A DNA stretch of 64,000 nucleotides from NCBI RefSeq assembly GCF_017165765.1, contig NZ_JAFGZD010000012.1, positions 1-64,000 of the forward strand. Direction: 5' to 3'. Under the pieces are notes generated by a model that was not told the DNA's origin, did not search any database, and saw only the letters and a program-made list of their open reading frames with translations. The translations under genes and the position numbers were made by a program. Source of the stretch: Pseudomonas capsici (GTDB taxonomy: Bacteria; Pseudomonadota; Gammaproteobacteria; Pseudomonadales; Pseudomonadaceae). Position 1 is the first letter of the stretch; each line of letters opens with the position of its first letter. Below are positions 24,589 through 34,024 of the stretch, piece after piece.

Positions 24589-25596
24589 TCATCCGTTACG
24601 CCAAGGCATCAGGCGCTGCTGCCAGGACGAAGTGACGGTGAAAGCGTCACGCAATTGTTTGGCGGTGATCTTGCGATCACCGGCATCGAAAGCCAGTGCT
24701 GCTCGCAGGGCTGGCCAGCAGTGTCTGGGCAGATTCTTCGGTGCTTGCAGTTCACGATCGAGGCGCTCGTCACGGGCCTGGGTCGAGGGCAACCGGCGAA
24801 ACGGGTGTTTGCCTCCTGCCAGTTCGAAGATCACACAGGCCACACCGTAAACATCGGCGCTGGCCGACAGCGGTTTGCCTTCAAGCAGTTCCGGTGCGGC
24901 ATAGCCCGGGGTCCAGGCATGGAAACGTTCGCGGCTCAGGTGCGGCAGACCGGGCAGGATACCCTCCTCTGCCTGGCCAAGGCCAAAGTCGAACAGGCGC
25001 ACGCCGTCTTCGGTGACCATGACATTGCTCGGCTTCATGTCACCATGAAGCACGCCGTGGGCATGGGAATAGGCCAAGGCGTCGAGCAACGGCAGTGTAA
25101 TGTCACGCAGCTCTTTCCACGGCAGCCCCAGAGGCCGCTCGCAGAGCAGTTTGTCCAGGGTCAGCCCACGCATGAGTTCCATGGTGATGAAGGCCTGCTG
25201 GCAGTCTGTATCCACTTCAAAGTTATGCAGGCGCAGCACATTGTCGTGGCGCAGACGTCGGGTCAGGGCGAACTCGCTGTAAAGCAAGGCGCTGGCATCC
25301 GGCGACTCGGCAAATTCTTCGCTGAGGACTTTCAGGGCGATGTAGGGATCGGGATCGCCGAACTGTTCGCTCAGCAAGTCACGGGCACGGTAGACCAGCC
25401 CCATGCCACCGGCACCGAGCAAACGTTCGATACGGTAACGACCGGCCAGCACGTCGGGCATTTCAGCGATACTGGCGCGGGTCGGCGCCGGTGCCGCTTC
25501 TGCCTTGTGCGACTGGGCGAAGGCAAAGTAGGTCAGGTTGCTGTCCTGCTCCTCGCTCACCAGCAAGTCATCGATCGGTCGCATGAGTTCAGTCAT
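24589..25596 (-). CDS. stk1: T6SS Ser/Thr protein kinase (Stk1/PpkA-like)
   Basis: 335 aa, kinase domain at about 50-290: glycine-rich GAGGMG, ALKVL (ATP-binding Lys), HGDMKPSN catalytic loop, DFGLG, 'PGYAAPEL'. There is no long periplasmic tail, so it resembles the short Stk1 of HSI-II rather than PpkA of HSI-I. It would phosphorylate the FHA protein of the locus and trigger firing. Start overlaps the phosphatase stop by four bases (ATGA), so they are translationally coupled. Confidence 0.9.
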   Translation of the reverse strand: MTELMRPIDDLLVSEEQDSNLTYFAFAQSHKAEAAPAPTRASIAEMPDVLAGRYRIERLLGAGGMGLVYRARDLLSEQFGDPDPYIALKVLSEEFAESPDASALLYSEFALTRRLRHDNVLRLHNFEVDTDCQQAFITMELMRGLTLDKLLCERPLGLPWKELRDITLPLLDALAYSHAHGVLHGDMKPSNVMVTEDGVRLFDFGLGQAEEGILPGLPHLSRERFHAWTPGYAAPELLEGKPLSASADVYGVACVIFELAGGKHPFRRLPSTQARDERLDRELQAPKNLPRHCWPALRAALAFDAGDRKITAKQLRDAFTVTSSWQQRLMPWRNG

Positions 25597-26321
25597 TGGC
25601 GAATTACCACGGCCGTCAGGTTGTCCCGTGCCGAGCCACGCAGCGCCCCGTCGAACAGACGCTCCAGCGCGATCTGCGGTGCAGTGAGGCTCAAGGCATT
25701 GCCAAGTGCATCGCTGCTGAGCCCTTGATACAAGCCATCGCTGCAGAGCAGAAAGGTATCGCCGGGATACACTTCCAGCTCCAGGACATCCAGGGTCAGT
25801 TGCTCCGCAGCCCCTACGGCACGGGTCAGGGCATGTGCACCAGGGTAAGCTCTGGCCTGTTCAACGCTCATTTTCTGCTCGTCGATCAGTTGCTGTTGCA
25901 GAGAGTGATCCCTGGACAACTGGTACAGACGCTGACCGCGCCACAGATAACAGCGACTATCGCCTGCCCAGATGCAGGCCGCACGATTGCCCTCTACCAG
26001 CAGCGCCACAACGGTGCTGCCCATGATGCTGTCATGGCGTCCGGCCGTAACGGTCAACTCCTGCCCCAAGCGACGGTTGAGCCAGTGCAGGCACTGGCGT
26101 ATGTCCTTGAGCCGCTCGTTGAAGTCGCTCTGCACCGGCAGTTCCGCCAGGCTGGAGACGATCAACTGGCTGGCGATATCGCCCCCCTGGTGACCGCCCA
26201 TCCCGTCTGCGACCACCCACAGTCCATGCTGTGGGGAGTCCAGGAAAGCATCTTCGTTGCGCGCCCGAACCTTGCCGGCATCGGTGCGCGCAGCGCTGCG
26301 CCATGGGCTGGCTACCAGCAT
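25593..26321 (-). CDS. stp1: T6SS PP2C-type Ser/Thr phosphatase (Stp1/PppA-like)
   Basis: 242 aa. PP2C motifs: ARNEDAFLD, ADGMGGHQGG (metal-binding Asp), 'GSTVVALLVEG', 'GDSRCYLWRG', 'CSDGLYQGL' and 'ARDNLTAVVIR'. It opposes the kinase on the FHA protein. The ATG overlaps the tssM stop by one base (TGATG). Confidence 0.92.
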   Translation of the reverse strand: MLVASPWRSAARTDAGKVRARNEDAFLDSPQHGLWVVADGMGGHQGGDIASQLIVSSLAELPVQSDFNERLKDIRQCLHWLNRRLGQELTVTAGRHDSIMGSTVVALLVEGNRAACIWAGDSRCYLWRGQRLYQLSRDHSLQQQLIDEQKMSVEQARAYPGAHALTRAVGAAEQLTLDVLELEVYPGDTFLLCSDGLYQGLSSDALGNALSLTAPQIALERLFDGALRGSARDNLTAVVIRQ

Positions 26322-29300
26322 CAGAGCTGCACCGGCATGCGGAAGGTGCGCAGCACGCCCATATCGAACGGGTTTGGCGTACGCTGGCTGGTCAGCAGGT
26401 AGTTGGCGCGCAGGCCACCCACGTCCGCCTTGAGCACCAATACATCACGACCTGTCAGGTATTCGGTCTGCATCAGATCGAACAGACGGAACAGCGACCA
26501 TGGTCCTGTGTTCTTTTCGATACCCAGCGGGCGGCCGACCATTCTGTCGAGAACCAGACTGGTACGACCGTCTTCGGCATCGGTCGGCCATTTGAACGAC
26601 ACCGGCACGATCGGGCCATGGCGGTATTCGATGGTCTTGTCGCCCAGTTTGAACTCGGAACGGCTGACCGCCGGGTCCAGGGTGTAAGGCTCCAGCTTGA
26701 ACTGCACCTGTGGCTCGGCCGGGTTATCGGCGAAGAAGCTCTGACGGATCACCAGTGCGGACGCCATCTGGTCGAGGTAGACCTTGGAGACCGGCAGGCT
26801 GTAACCGTCGACAGTGCGCATGCGGTAGTTACCCGGATCGCCACTGACGAATGGGCGCATGTAGCTGTCGAAGAAGCGATCGGCAATACCCTGAGCCTTG
26901 AAGAACTCACGGAAATCACTGATTGCCACGTCGCTGGCACTGTGAGCATTGAACGGATAACGCTGGTTGATCGCCTTGCCGTAGAAGCTGTACAGCTCGT
27001 TCTGATAGCGCTGGTTCAGGTACTGATAGGAATCGCGCAGCACCAGACGCCAGGTGTCTTCAGCCAGGACGTTGAACCACACACCCACCGGGCGCGGCAG
27101 ACGCCCGGATGCCGTGCGCAGGTTGCTCAGCGCATCGCGCTGGCCGCCCATACGGGTCTTGGCCAGCTCGAATGCGGCTTGATCCGGCGAGCTGGAACGA
27201 GCCAGGCTGGCCATCTGCATTTGCAGTTCGTTGAGGGCTGCCAGGGCTGGCGTCAGGTCAGCGGTCGGTCCGTTGTTGTCGTCCAGCAAGCGGTGCAGTG
27301 GTTCGAAGCGGCTTTGCAGGGATTTACGTGCCGTATCCGGCAGTTTTTTCGCCAGAGCATCGGACGCATTGCCTGCTGCAGCGGCTGCCACCTTACCGAG
27401 TTTTCCACCCTTGTCTGCCAGTTGTGCTGCCGCAGCGGCGGCTTCTTCCGCCGTTTCCGCGACCACAGGGAAACGGGTGTTTTCACGCACTTCCACCAGC
27501 ATTTGCAGAATCGGCGAATTGGCCGAAGTCAGGCCTGCCAGTTGCTCGGCACCCTCGCCAAAATCGTTGATCGTCGGCAGTTGAACCTGGCCTACCGCTT
27601 CACCCCAATAGTTGGCGTAGTCACGGAAATACAGTTGCTCCAGCTCAACCATCAGACGACGCAAGTCCATGCTGCTCAGGCCAGTGCCTTCACCCAATAC
27701 CCAGTTGTCGCGCAGGATATCGGTGACCAGCATCGAGCCCTGGACCGAGAAATACTGCTGGTAACCCTGCTGGGTGTAAAAGCCCGGGATCACGTAGTCG
27801 GTGCCGACAAACAGTGAGCCCTGTGGGCCCAGATGTTGGTCCAGACGGTATTCCGGCAAGTTGCGAGCCTGCTCGCGCAGCATCCGGTAAACCACGTTGG
27901 CCAGGGACTCGCTGCGCAGAATCTGACGCGCCTGAGCCACCAGTTGTTCGTCCAGCGGGTAGACGAAAGGCTGCTTGAGCAAGCGCTCGAAGTGGCTGTT
28001 CAAGCCGTTCTGTACAGCCGTATTGCCACTGTAACGCTGGGACCATTCGGCAGCGACCCAGTCCTTGAGCCATTGCTCGTCGCGACGGTCCTTCATGTTC
28101 AGCATCAGGTACGCACGCAGACTGTTGAGCAGGCGATCGCGGTCCTTGGTATTGGCACGCACCTGCCCTTCCAGCAGGGTTGCAACCCGTGGCAGCAGTT
28201 GCTCTTCAAGTTGACGCTCGTAAGCCTCCTTGACGACCGGGTTGACGACTTCGCCCTGATACAGGCCACCGCGCTCGTGGTAACTCACTTCGCTTTTAGG
28301 CGGGAAAACCTGTGTCGCCGCATAGCTGGTGTCGAGTGTCTTGAGCGCTGCCATGGCGTCATCGCGAGTGCTGAGGGCCGAACGCTGCTGGGTCCAGGTC
28401 TGAGCAAGGTTGCGCAGGTTTTCCAGGCGCTCATAGTTGGCAGAGAAACCGCTGGCCCAAAGCAGGCCGAACAGTGCCAGGGCTGCCAGCGCCCCCATGT
28501 ACAGCGCACGCTGGCCCCAATGAATCCTGCTGCGCTCGCGCTTGTCCAGGCCCGCAAGGTCGGCCTCGGGGAAAATCACCCGGCTGAGCAAGTGGTGAAT
28601 GAAGCGCGAGCGGCCGCTGCGCAGGGTCGGCAATATGCCGGCGTTCAGGCCCAGGTTGGCGCCGATACCGGCAGTGGTTGCGTCCATTTCCGCAGTCAGG
28701 TGCGGCGCGCTGGTCAGGTAGAAACCACGCAACTGGCTGGCACGCTGGTAGCGGTTGCCGGTGAATGCCATGTCGACGAACAGGCACAGACGCTCGCCGA
28801 TCTGACCGAGTTGATGCGGGAAGTCGAGGATGCGGCCACGACGCTGGGTGTCACGCTCCTGATGCATGCGCATGATCACCTGGCTGTTGAGGCGACGCAG
28901 CAGTTCTTCGAACTCGTTGCGCAGCACAGCCACATCGGTGCCAATCTGCTCTTTGCGGAAGCTGGTGCCCAGCACCTGATCGCTTTCTTCGCGAGTCAGC
29001 TGATCGAAGAACTCGTCGAAACCCAGCAGGCTGTCAGCCTTGCTCAGCACCAGATAGACCGGCACGTCCACGTGCAGCTTCTGATGCACATCCTGCAGGC
29101 GACCACGCACCTGACGGGCCAAGGTTTCGAGTTGCTGTTCGCTGCCATGCAGCAGGGTTTCCACCGGAATGGTAACCAGCACGCCGTTCAACGGACGATT
29201 GCGGCGACGCTTGCGCAGCAGGTCAAGCAAGGTGCTCCAGGCACTGCCATCGACTTCGGCATCCGGCTGGGTCAGGTAGCGGCCAGCGGTGTCGATCAGT

Positions 29301-29848
29301 ACACCATGATCGGCAAAATACCAGTCGCAGTGCCGAGTACCCAGCGTGTCGCGGGTCAGCTTGCGCTCAATCTTGTTGATCGGGAACTCAAGACCCGAGA
29401 AGTCCAGCAGGCTGGTTTTGCCACTGCCTTGCGGTCCGATCAGCAAATACCAGGGCAAATCACTGCGCCAGCGTTCGCTACGACCGCGATACAGGCTCGA
29501 GGTCTTCAGGGTTTTCAGCGCATCCTTGAAACGCGTCTTCAACTCTTTCTGTTCTTCGTCGATCTGCTCTTCGCGGCGGATACGATCCTGGCCGTCTTCG
29601 CTCTCTTCTATCGCCTTCTTGCGGATACCCGCGCGCCAGCTGACGAAGACCATGGTCAGGCCCCAGATCAGGAACAGCACACTGATAGTCAGCAGGCGGG
29701 AGGTCGAGCTTTCCCAGAACTTGTAGTCATTGACCGCCAGCAGCGGTCCCACGAACCACACCAGCAACGCGACAAACAGTACCAGCAGCAGCGTCCAGAC
29801 CCATGTCTTGCGCAGGAATGCGCCGACTTTCTTGAAAAAATTCTTCAT
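26321..29848 (-). CDS. tssM: T6SS membrane complex protein TssM (IcmF)
   Basis: 1175 aa. Two N-terminal membrane segments (17-36 and 52-70), a cytoplasmic ATPase domain with Walker A GPQGSGKTS (138-146), a third membrane segment near 460 and a large periplasmic C-terminal half. It spans the inner membrane and reaches TssJ. Start moved from the longest frame to MKNFFKKVGAFL, preceded by AGGGA; the extra residues upstream overlap tssL. Confidence 0.96.
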   Translation of the reverse strand: MKNFFKKVGAFLRKTWVWTLLLVLFVALLVWFVGPLLAVNDYKFWESSTSRLLTISVLFLIWGLTMVFVSWRAGIRKKAIEESEDGQDRIRREEQIDEEQKELKTRFKDALKTLKTSSLYRGRSERWRSDLPWYLLIGPQGSGKTSLLDFSGLEFPINKIERKLTRDTLGTRHCDWYFADHGVLIDTAGRYLTQPDAEVDGSAWSTLLDLLRKRRRNRPLNGVLVTIPVETLLHGSEQQLETLARQVRGRLQDVHQKLHVDVPVYLVLSKADSLLGFDEFFDQLTREESDQVLGTSFRKEQIGTDVAVLRNEFEELLRRLNSQVIMRMHQERDTQRRGRILDFPHQLGQIGERLCLFVDMAFTGNRYQRASQLRGFYLTSAPHLTAEMDATTAGIGANLGLNAGILPTLRSGRSRFIHHLLSRVIFPEADLAGLDKRERSRIHWGQRALYMGALAALALFGLLWASGFSANYERLENLRNLAQTWTQQRSALSTRDDAMAALKTLDTSYAATQVFPPKSEVSYHERGGLYQGEVVNPVVKEAYERQLEEQLLPRVATLLEGQVRANTKDRDRLLNSLRAYLMLNMKDRRDEQWLKDWVAAEWSQRYSGNTAVQNGLNSHFERLLKQPFVYPLDEQLVAQARQILRSESLANVVYRMLREQARNLPEYRLDQHLGPQGSLFVGTDYVIPGFYTQQGYQQYFSVQGSMLVTDILRDNWVLGEGTGLSSMDLRRLMVELEQLYFRDYANYWGEAVGQVQLPTINDFGEGAEQLAGLTSANSPILQMLVEVRENTRFPVVAETAEEAAAAAAQLADKGGKLGKVAAAAAGNASDALAKKLPDTARKSLQSRFEPLHRLLDDNNGPTADLTPALAALNELQMQMASLARSSSPDQAAFELAKTRMGGQRDALSNLRTASGRLPRPVGVWFNVLAEDTWRLVLRDSYQYLNQRYQNELYSFYGKAINQRYPFNAHSASDVAISDFREFFKAQGIADRFFDSYMRPFVSGDPGNYRMRTVDGYSLPVSKVYLDQMASALVIRQSFFADNPAEPQVQFKLEPYTLDPAVSRSEFKLGDKTIEYRHGPIVPVSFKWPTDAEDGRTSLVLDRMVGRPLGIEKNTGPWSLFRLFDLMQTEYLTGRDVLVLKADVGGLRANYLLTSQRTPNPFDMGVLRTFRMPVQL

Positions 29849-29861
29849 CACGCGTCCCTGT

Positions 29862-30737
29862 TTACGGCTTCGACTGCGGCTGGACCGCGGTCTGGTCAAA
29901 CGGCTGATAAGGTTGCAGAACGGTGTCGCGTTGCTCGCCCAGCATCCAGGCAAAGCCGGAATACATCACCACCAGGCAGGCCAGGGTAAACAGCACCACC
30001 ATCCACACCGGCACGATGCGTACCAGGCTGCGGCGCTGGTCGTTCAAGCCTTCCCAATGGGGCGACAGTTCACGGGGCACATCACCGCGCAATTGACGGA
30101 TCTGGCGATACAGCGCATCACGGATGCCTTCGAGTTCGAGCATCCCGCGCGCCTGCACGCGATACTTGCCTTCAAAGCCCAGGGACAGGCACAGGTACAT
30201 CAACTCCAGCATGGGCAGATGCTTGACCGGGTTTTTCGACAGGCGATCCAGCAGCTGGAAAAACTTCTCGCCGCCGAAGGTCTCGTTGTGGAAGCTGCTG
30301 AGCAGGCTCATTTGCGACCACTCGCTTTCGTTGCCCCAAGGCGTGGTCACAACCGCTTCGTCTACCACGGTGCACAGCACGTAACGGGCAGCCATCACCT
30401 GACTGCTTTCGGCACCATTGTGCAAGGCGCGCACTTCAAACAGTTTCAGCCCGGCGGTCAGTCGATCGTTGAGCGCGTACAGGTCTTCGCGGGAGTCGCT
30501 GTGCTTGAGCCGCACCACTTCGGACAGCAGCTCGGAGCCTGCTGCCACCAGCGAATTGAGGCTGATATTGAACGCTTCGGCCGGACGCAGGCGCGCTGCG
30601 TAGATCATGCGCTCTTCCAGTTGTTCGAAACGTGGCGGCGCGGCGAAGTCGGTCAGCGGGCTCGATGCTGGCCCCTGGCCCTGACGGTCGAGCAGGACGG
30701 TCTTGTCGTCCTGGTTGTATTCCGTGTCCTTGATCAT
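29862..30737 (-). CDS. tssL: T6SS membrane complex protein TssL (DotU)
   Basis: 291 aa. Cytoplasmic DotU domain (AARYVLCTVVDEAVVTTPWG, 'WSQMSLLSSFHNETFGGEKFF') and a single C-terminal membrane segment (IVPVWMVVLFTLACLVVMYSG). No OmpA/peptidoglycan-binding extension. Starts six bases after the tssK stop. Confidence 0.95.
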   Translation of the reverse strand: MIKDTEYNQDDKTVLLDRQGQGPASSPLTDFAAPPRFEQLEERMIYAARLRPAEAFNISLNSLVAAGSELLSEVVRLKHSDSREDLYALNDRLTAGLKLFEVRALHNGAESSQVMAARYVLCTVVDEAVVTTPWGNESEWSQMSLLSSFHNETFGGEKFFQLLDRLSKNPVKHLPMLELMYLCLSLGFEGKYRVQARGMLELEGIRDALYRQIRQLRGDVPRELSPHWEGLNDQRRSLVRIVPVWMVVLFTLACLVVMYSGFAWMLGEQRDTVLQPYQPFDQTAVQPQSKP

Positions 30738-30742
30738 GTCGA

Positions 30743-32074
30743 TCAGTTCCTTATGGCCCAGAATTTCAGTTCAAGCTCGGCGAATTCGCCGGATACGTGG
30801 AACGCGAAGCCGCCGGAGCGCTCGAGTTGCGCCAGGTCTTCGGAACTGAGTTCGAGGATGAAATAGGTTTTGTTGGAGTGGAACGCGATCTGCCGCGGAG
30901 CCACCGGCAAGGGTTTGACCTTGATGCCTGGCAGATGCAGGTTGACCAGCTGGCGGATACGCTCCACCGGGCCGACCTTGAGGTGCGCGGGCAAGCGATG
31001 GCGCAGTTCCTCGGAGTCGCAGTTGGCACTGGCCGCCAGTACGAACGAGGCCGAGCCCAGCAGTTTGTGATCGTGCAGTGGCGATACGATGATGCCGTAC
31101 TGGCGCGCCTGCAGGATCAACTCGATGGCATGCTGCTCCAGCACCATCGACAACACCTGGCGAATCGCTTCCATCAGTTTGCGGAAGCTCGCGCCCTGAT
31201 CACTGTGCTGATAACGGCTGTCCAGACGCGGACGCTTGGTGTCGCTGGAAAAGGTCGCCAGATCGCCCAGCATGGTCAGCAGCGTGCGGTAGAGCTCTTC
31301 CGGGTGAACCTGCTCCAGGCCCAGGTAGTGACGCAGCAGCAGTTCGGTGCGGTTGATCAGTTGCAGCATCATGAAGTCGCCGACTTCAGCGCCGCCCACC
31401 TTGCCGTTGGAGCGAATCCGGTCGGCGATGGTGTCGCCCCGGTGGCTGAGCATGCTGATGACTTCCTTGAGGCACGACAGCAGATAGCTGGACGCGTGCG
31501 CCTGGATATAGGTCGGCACAAAGTCCGGATCAAGACTGATCACGCCGTCCGGCGTCGTATCGAGCACTTCGCAGATCTTCAGCTTCACATACGCCTGATC
31601 GCTCTGCTGCTCGCCGAGCAACAGTTTGAAGTCGGGACGACCACAGCTGACCTGGCTTGAGGAGTCGTCGCCGGCATTGGAGTCGGCCACTTCGGCTTCA
31701 TACGCGGTATAGCGTGCCAGCACATCGGACTGCTCCGGGCGGCGCGCTTCGATGTGATTGCCGGTTACCAGCGGCAGTGCCAGGTAGACCGGTGTGTTAC
31801 CGGTATTGGGCGGTACGTCGAGCGCCAGCGGCTCGGTGTTGCCACCCAGCTCGAACAGGCTGCCGTCCGGCAGAATCCCCGAAGCCTGGCTGACCACCAG
31901 CTTGCCCATGTTGAGGAACTGCAGGTCGATGTCCAGGTTGAGAAAGCCCCAGGTGTAGCTGCCCAGCAGCTTGGTGCGGGTCTTCATCTGGTGATCGTAG
32001 TAGCGATCGTTGTGCTGGAAGTGCTGCGGACGCAGCAACATACCTTCCTGCCAAATGACTTTATGAGAGTTCAT
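30743..32074 (-). CDS. tssK: T6SS baseplate protein TssK
   Basis: 443 aa, usual size. N-terminal 'VIWQEGMLLRPQHFQHNDRYYD' is the TssK signature. It links the baseplate to the TssJLM membrane complex. Starts two bases after the tssJ stop. Confidence 0.96.
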   Translation of the reverse strand: MNSHKVIWQEGMLLRPQHFQHNDRYYDHQMKTRTKLLGSYTWGFLNLDIDLQFLNMGKLVVSQASGILPDGSLFELGGNTEPLALDVPPNTGNTPVYLALPLVTGNHIEARRPEQSDVLARYTAYEAEVADSNAGDDSSSQVSCGRPDFKLLLGEQQSDQAYVKLKICEVLDTTPDGVISLDPDFVPTYIQAHASSYLLSCLKEVISMLSHRGDTIADRIRSNGKVGGAEVGDFMMLQLINRTELLLRHYLGLEQVHPEELYRTLLTMLGDLATFSSDTKRPRLDSRYQHSDQGASFRKLMEAIRQVLSMVLEQHAIELILQARQYGIIVSPLHDHKLLGSASFVLAASANCDSEELRHRLPAHLKVGPVERIRQLVNLHLPGIKVKPLPVAPRQIAFHSNKTYFILELSSEDLAQLERSGGFAFHVSGEFAELELKFWAIRN

Positions 32075-32076
32075 GG

Positions 32077-32586
32077 TCAGTCGACTGCCTTGGCGAGCGA
32101 TTCATTGGTATTGCGAATACCGTTCTGATCGAGGACCAGTTCGGCATCGGTGAGTGCCAGCGGGGTAACTTGCAGCGTGTAGCGCCACCTGGTTTCCGGC
32201 AGGTCACGATAGGCCGCCAGGATACCGACGTAGCGACTGCCCTCTCCCACAGTCAGCTTGAGGTCGACGGTTTCCCCCGGGCGCAGCTCCAGTTCTTCGC
32301 TCGTCACCATGTCCGGGGCCAGAGACTCCTTGGCGCGCTCGTAGAGGCTGAAGAAGTCCGCATTCTCGAAAGCTACCGGATGTTTGAGCTCGAACAGGCG
32401 CACAACGATCGGCGACGGACGACCGTTCAGGTCCGGGTTCAAACGATCACTGGCTGTCAGCTTCAGGTTGAGCTTGGTGAGATGGGAATACGGCGAGAGC
32501 GTTGAACAGCCGGCCAGCAATACCAGGGCAGTCAGCGCAGCCAGCGTTTTAGAGAAAGCAGTCATACGGCGAAACATGCGCATCAT
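32077..32586 (-). CDS. tssJ: T6SS outer membrane lipoprotein TssJ
   Basis: 169 aa. Signal peptide with lipobox LLAGC (ALTALVLLAGCSTLSPY), then the TssJ beta-sandwich ('NPDLNGRPSPIVVRLFELK', 'ALTDAELVLDQNGIR'). It anchors TssM to the outer membrane. Start overlaps the FHA gene stop by four bases; Met 8 is an alternative start. Confidence 0.93.
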   Translation of the reverse strand: MMRMFRRMTAFSKTLAALTALVLLAGCSTLSPYSHLTKLNLKLTASDRLNPDLNGRPSPIVVRLFELKHPVAFENADFFSLYERAKESLAPDMVTSEELELRPGETVDLKLTVGEGSRYVGILAAYRDLPETRWRYTLQVTPLALTDAELVLDQNGIRNTNESLAKAVD

Positions 32587-33779
32587 CCTTGGTGGTCGGT
32601 ATGGAGGGTGGAAATCAGGCGAATCTGCTCTTCATAGGCCTGGGCGAAGTCGCGGGCCAGCAGGCGCTCGCTCCAGTCATCATCCTGACGCAACGCCTGG
32701 TGATAGCGCCCGTAAGCTCTCCAGCGGCTGCCGGAAGTGGCAATCAGCGGTTTGTTGTCGCGCTCGAAACGCAGGGTGAGCTGTTGCGGCGAGAAGTGTT
32801 CCAGAGTGCCACGCACGGCGGCACGGCTGGCTGTCAGCAACGCCACCTGATGCGCCTGCAGGTCGCGGAATGCACGGGATATCGCCTGCTCGGCCGGCAA
32901 CTGTCCTGGCTTGCCCGGCTGCAACAGAATGCCCAGTGCTTCGCTGGTATCGACGGCAAACTTCAACGGATTCTTCTGGCTGCCTTGCACGGTGGTCTGT
33001 GCCAGGCGCAGTTCGTTTTTCAGCTCGCTGCGGGTGCGCAGGCTCTGTTGCAGGCCGCCGACACTTTGTCTGAGCAGGCGGGCCGCATTGAGTGCCAGTG
33101 CCTCTTTTGCATCGTGATCGAGACCTTTGAGGTCCACGCCCAGAGCGGCAGCAAACTTGTCCCAGAAAGCTTCGGACTGACGCTCGACCGGTGGCGGTGC
33201 AGGCGCCGGCTCAGGCTTTTTCGCCACCTCGACCAGTTCCGGTACCAGCAGGCTTTCCATATCGATGCGTGCATAGTCGGCACGTTGCCGCCCATCATCG
33301 ATGGCGATGTTCGGGGAGATCAGTTCCTCGATTTCCGAGTAGACACGCTCCTGCTGGTCAATGGCATTCAGCGGGTCCAGATCGAGGAAGGCGTCATCGG
33401 GAATGATGCTGCCTGCAGCCTGGGGGCGGCCGACTTCCACGTCGAAAGTGGCCGGGTCGCGAACCAGCCTCGCACGAATCTCGAAGTCACCCAGGACATA
33501 CACACTGCCGTGTTCGATACGTACGGCTTCACCCTTGCGCAGGCGCGCACCGTTGGAGCTGTCCTGGATACCGTTACTGCTGGTATCGGTCAGGAAAAAC
33601 GTTCCTTCGCGATAGCTGATCAACGCGTGATGGTTGGACAGGTGCCGCTTGCGGTCCGGGATGATCCAGTCGCAGTCCTCACCCCGGCCGATCACGCCAC
33701 CAGCCTGCTTGAAGGTCTTCTGGCACAACTCCGTAGGCACGAACTGCTTGGTGTTAAGCATTTCGAAAACCAGTTCCAT
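32583..33779 (-). CDS. tagH: T6SS FHA-domain protein TagH (Fha)
   Basis: 398 aa. N-terminal FHA domain (about 25-100: GGVIGRGEDCDWIIPD, 'LSNHHALISYREGTFFLTDTSSNGI') that binds phosphothreonine, and a C-terminal ImpI/VasC-type domain (about 195-398). It is the expected kinase target. The first seven residues of the longest frame are dropped; the chosen ATG has AAGGAG nine bases upstream. Confidence 0.93.
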   Translation of the reverse strand: MELVFEMLNTKQFVPTELCQKTFKQAGGVIGRGEDCDWIIPDRKRHLSNHHALISYREGTFFLTDTSSNGIQDSSNGARLRKGEAVRIEHGSVYVLGDFEIRARLVRDPATFDVEVGRPQAAGSIIPDDAFLDLDPLNAIDQQERVYSEIEELISPNIAIDDGRQRADYARIDMESLLVPELVEVAKKPEPAPAPPPVERQSEAFWDKFAAALGVDLKGLDHDAKEALALNAARLLRQSVGGLQQSLRTRSELKNELRLAQTTVQGSQKNPLKFAVDTSEALGILLQPGKPGQLPAEQAISRAFRDLQAHQVALLTASRAAVRGTLEHFSPQQLTLRFERDNKPLIATSGSRWRAYGRYHQALRQDDDWSERLLARDFAQAYEEQIRLISTLHTDHQG

Positions 33780-33796
33780 GATGATGCTCCTTGCGG

Positions 33797-33937
33797 TCAC
33801 TTGCCGCGGTTGACCGCCTGCGGATCACCCAATGGGCGATAGGTGTTGTCGTTGAATTTGTAATTGCCGCTGCAGCCGCCAAGGCCACATAGAACGACGA
33901 GTGTCAGCAGGAAGGCTTGCCAGTGACGAACAGACAT
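33797..33937 (-). CDS. T6SS-associated 46-aa lipoprotein
   Basis: 46 aa: signal peptide MSVRHWQAFLLTLVVLCGLG, lipobox LGGC, then only 25 residues ending AVNRGK. GGAG about nine bases before the ATG. It lies between the sigma-54 activator and the FHA gene, the place where HSI-II-type loci can carry a small lipoprotein. Too small to be TssJ, which is present separately. Function unknown. Confidence 0.75.
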   Translation of the reverse strand: MSVRHWQAFLLTLVVLCGLGGCSGNYKFNDNTYRPLGDPQAVNRGK

Positions 33938-34024
33938 CAGAGGGTCTCCAGGAGTAAGCACAAAGCGCCGGACCTTGCGGATGGCGCTGTTAGAAGCGGA
34001 CTGAGTGAAAAAGCGTGTTGTTGC

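Noticed and set aside
27833..29989. 718-codon + strand frame
   Set aside because: Antisense shadow of tssM; no domain, poor start.
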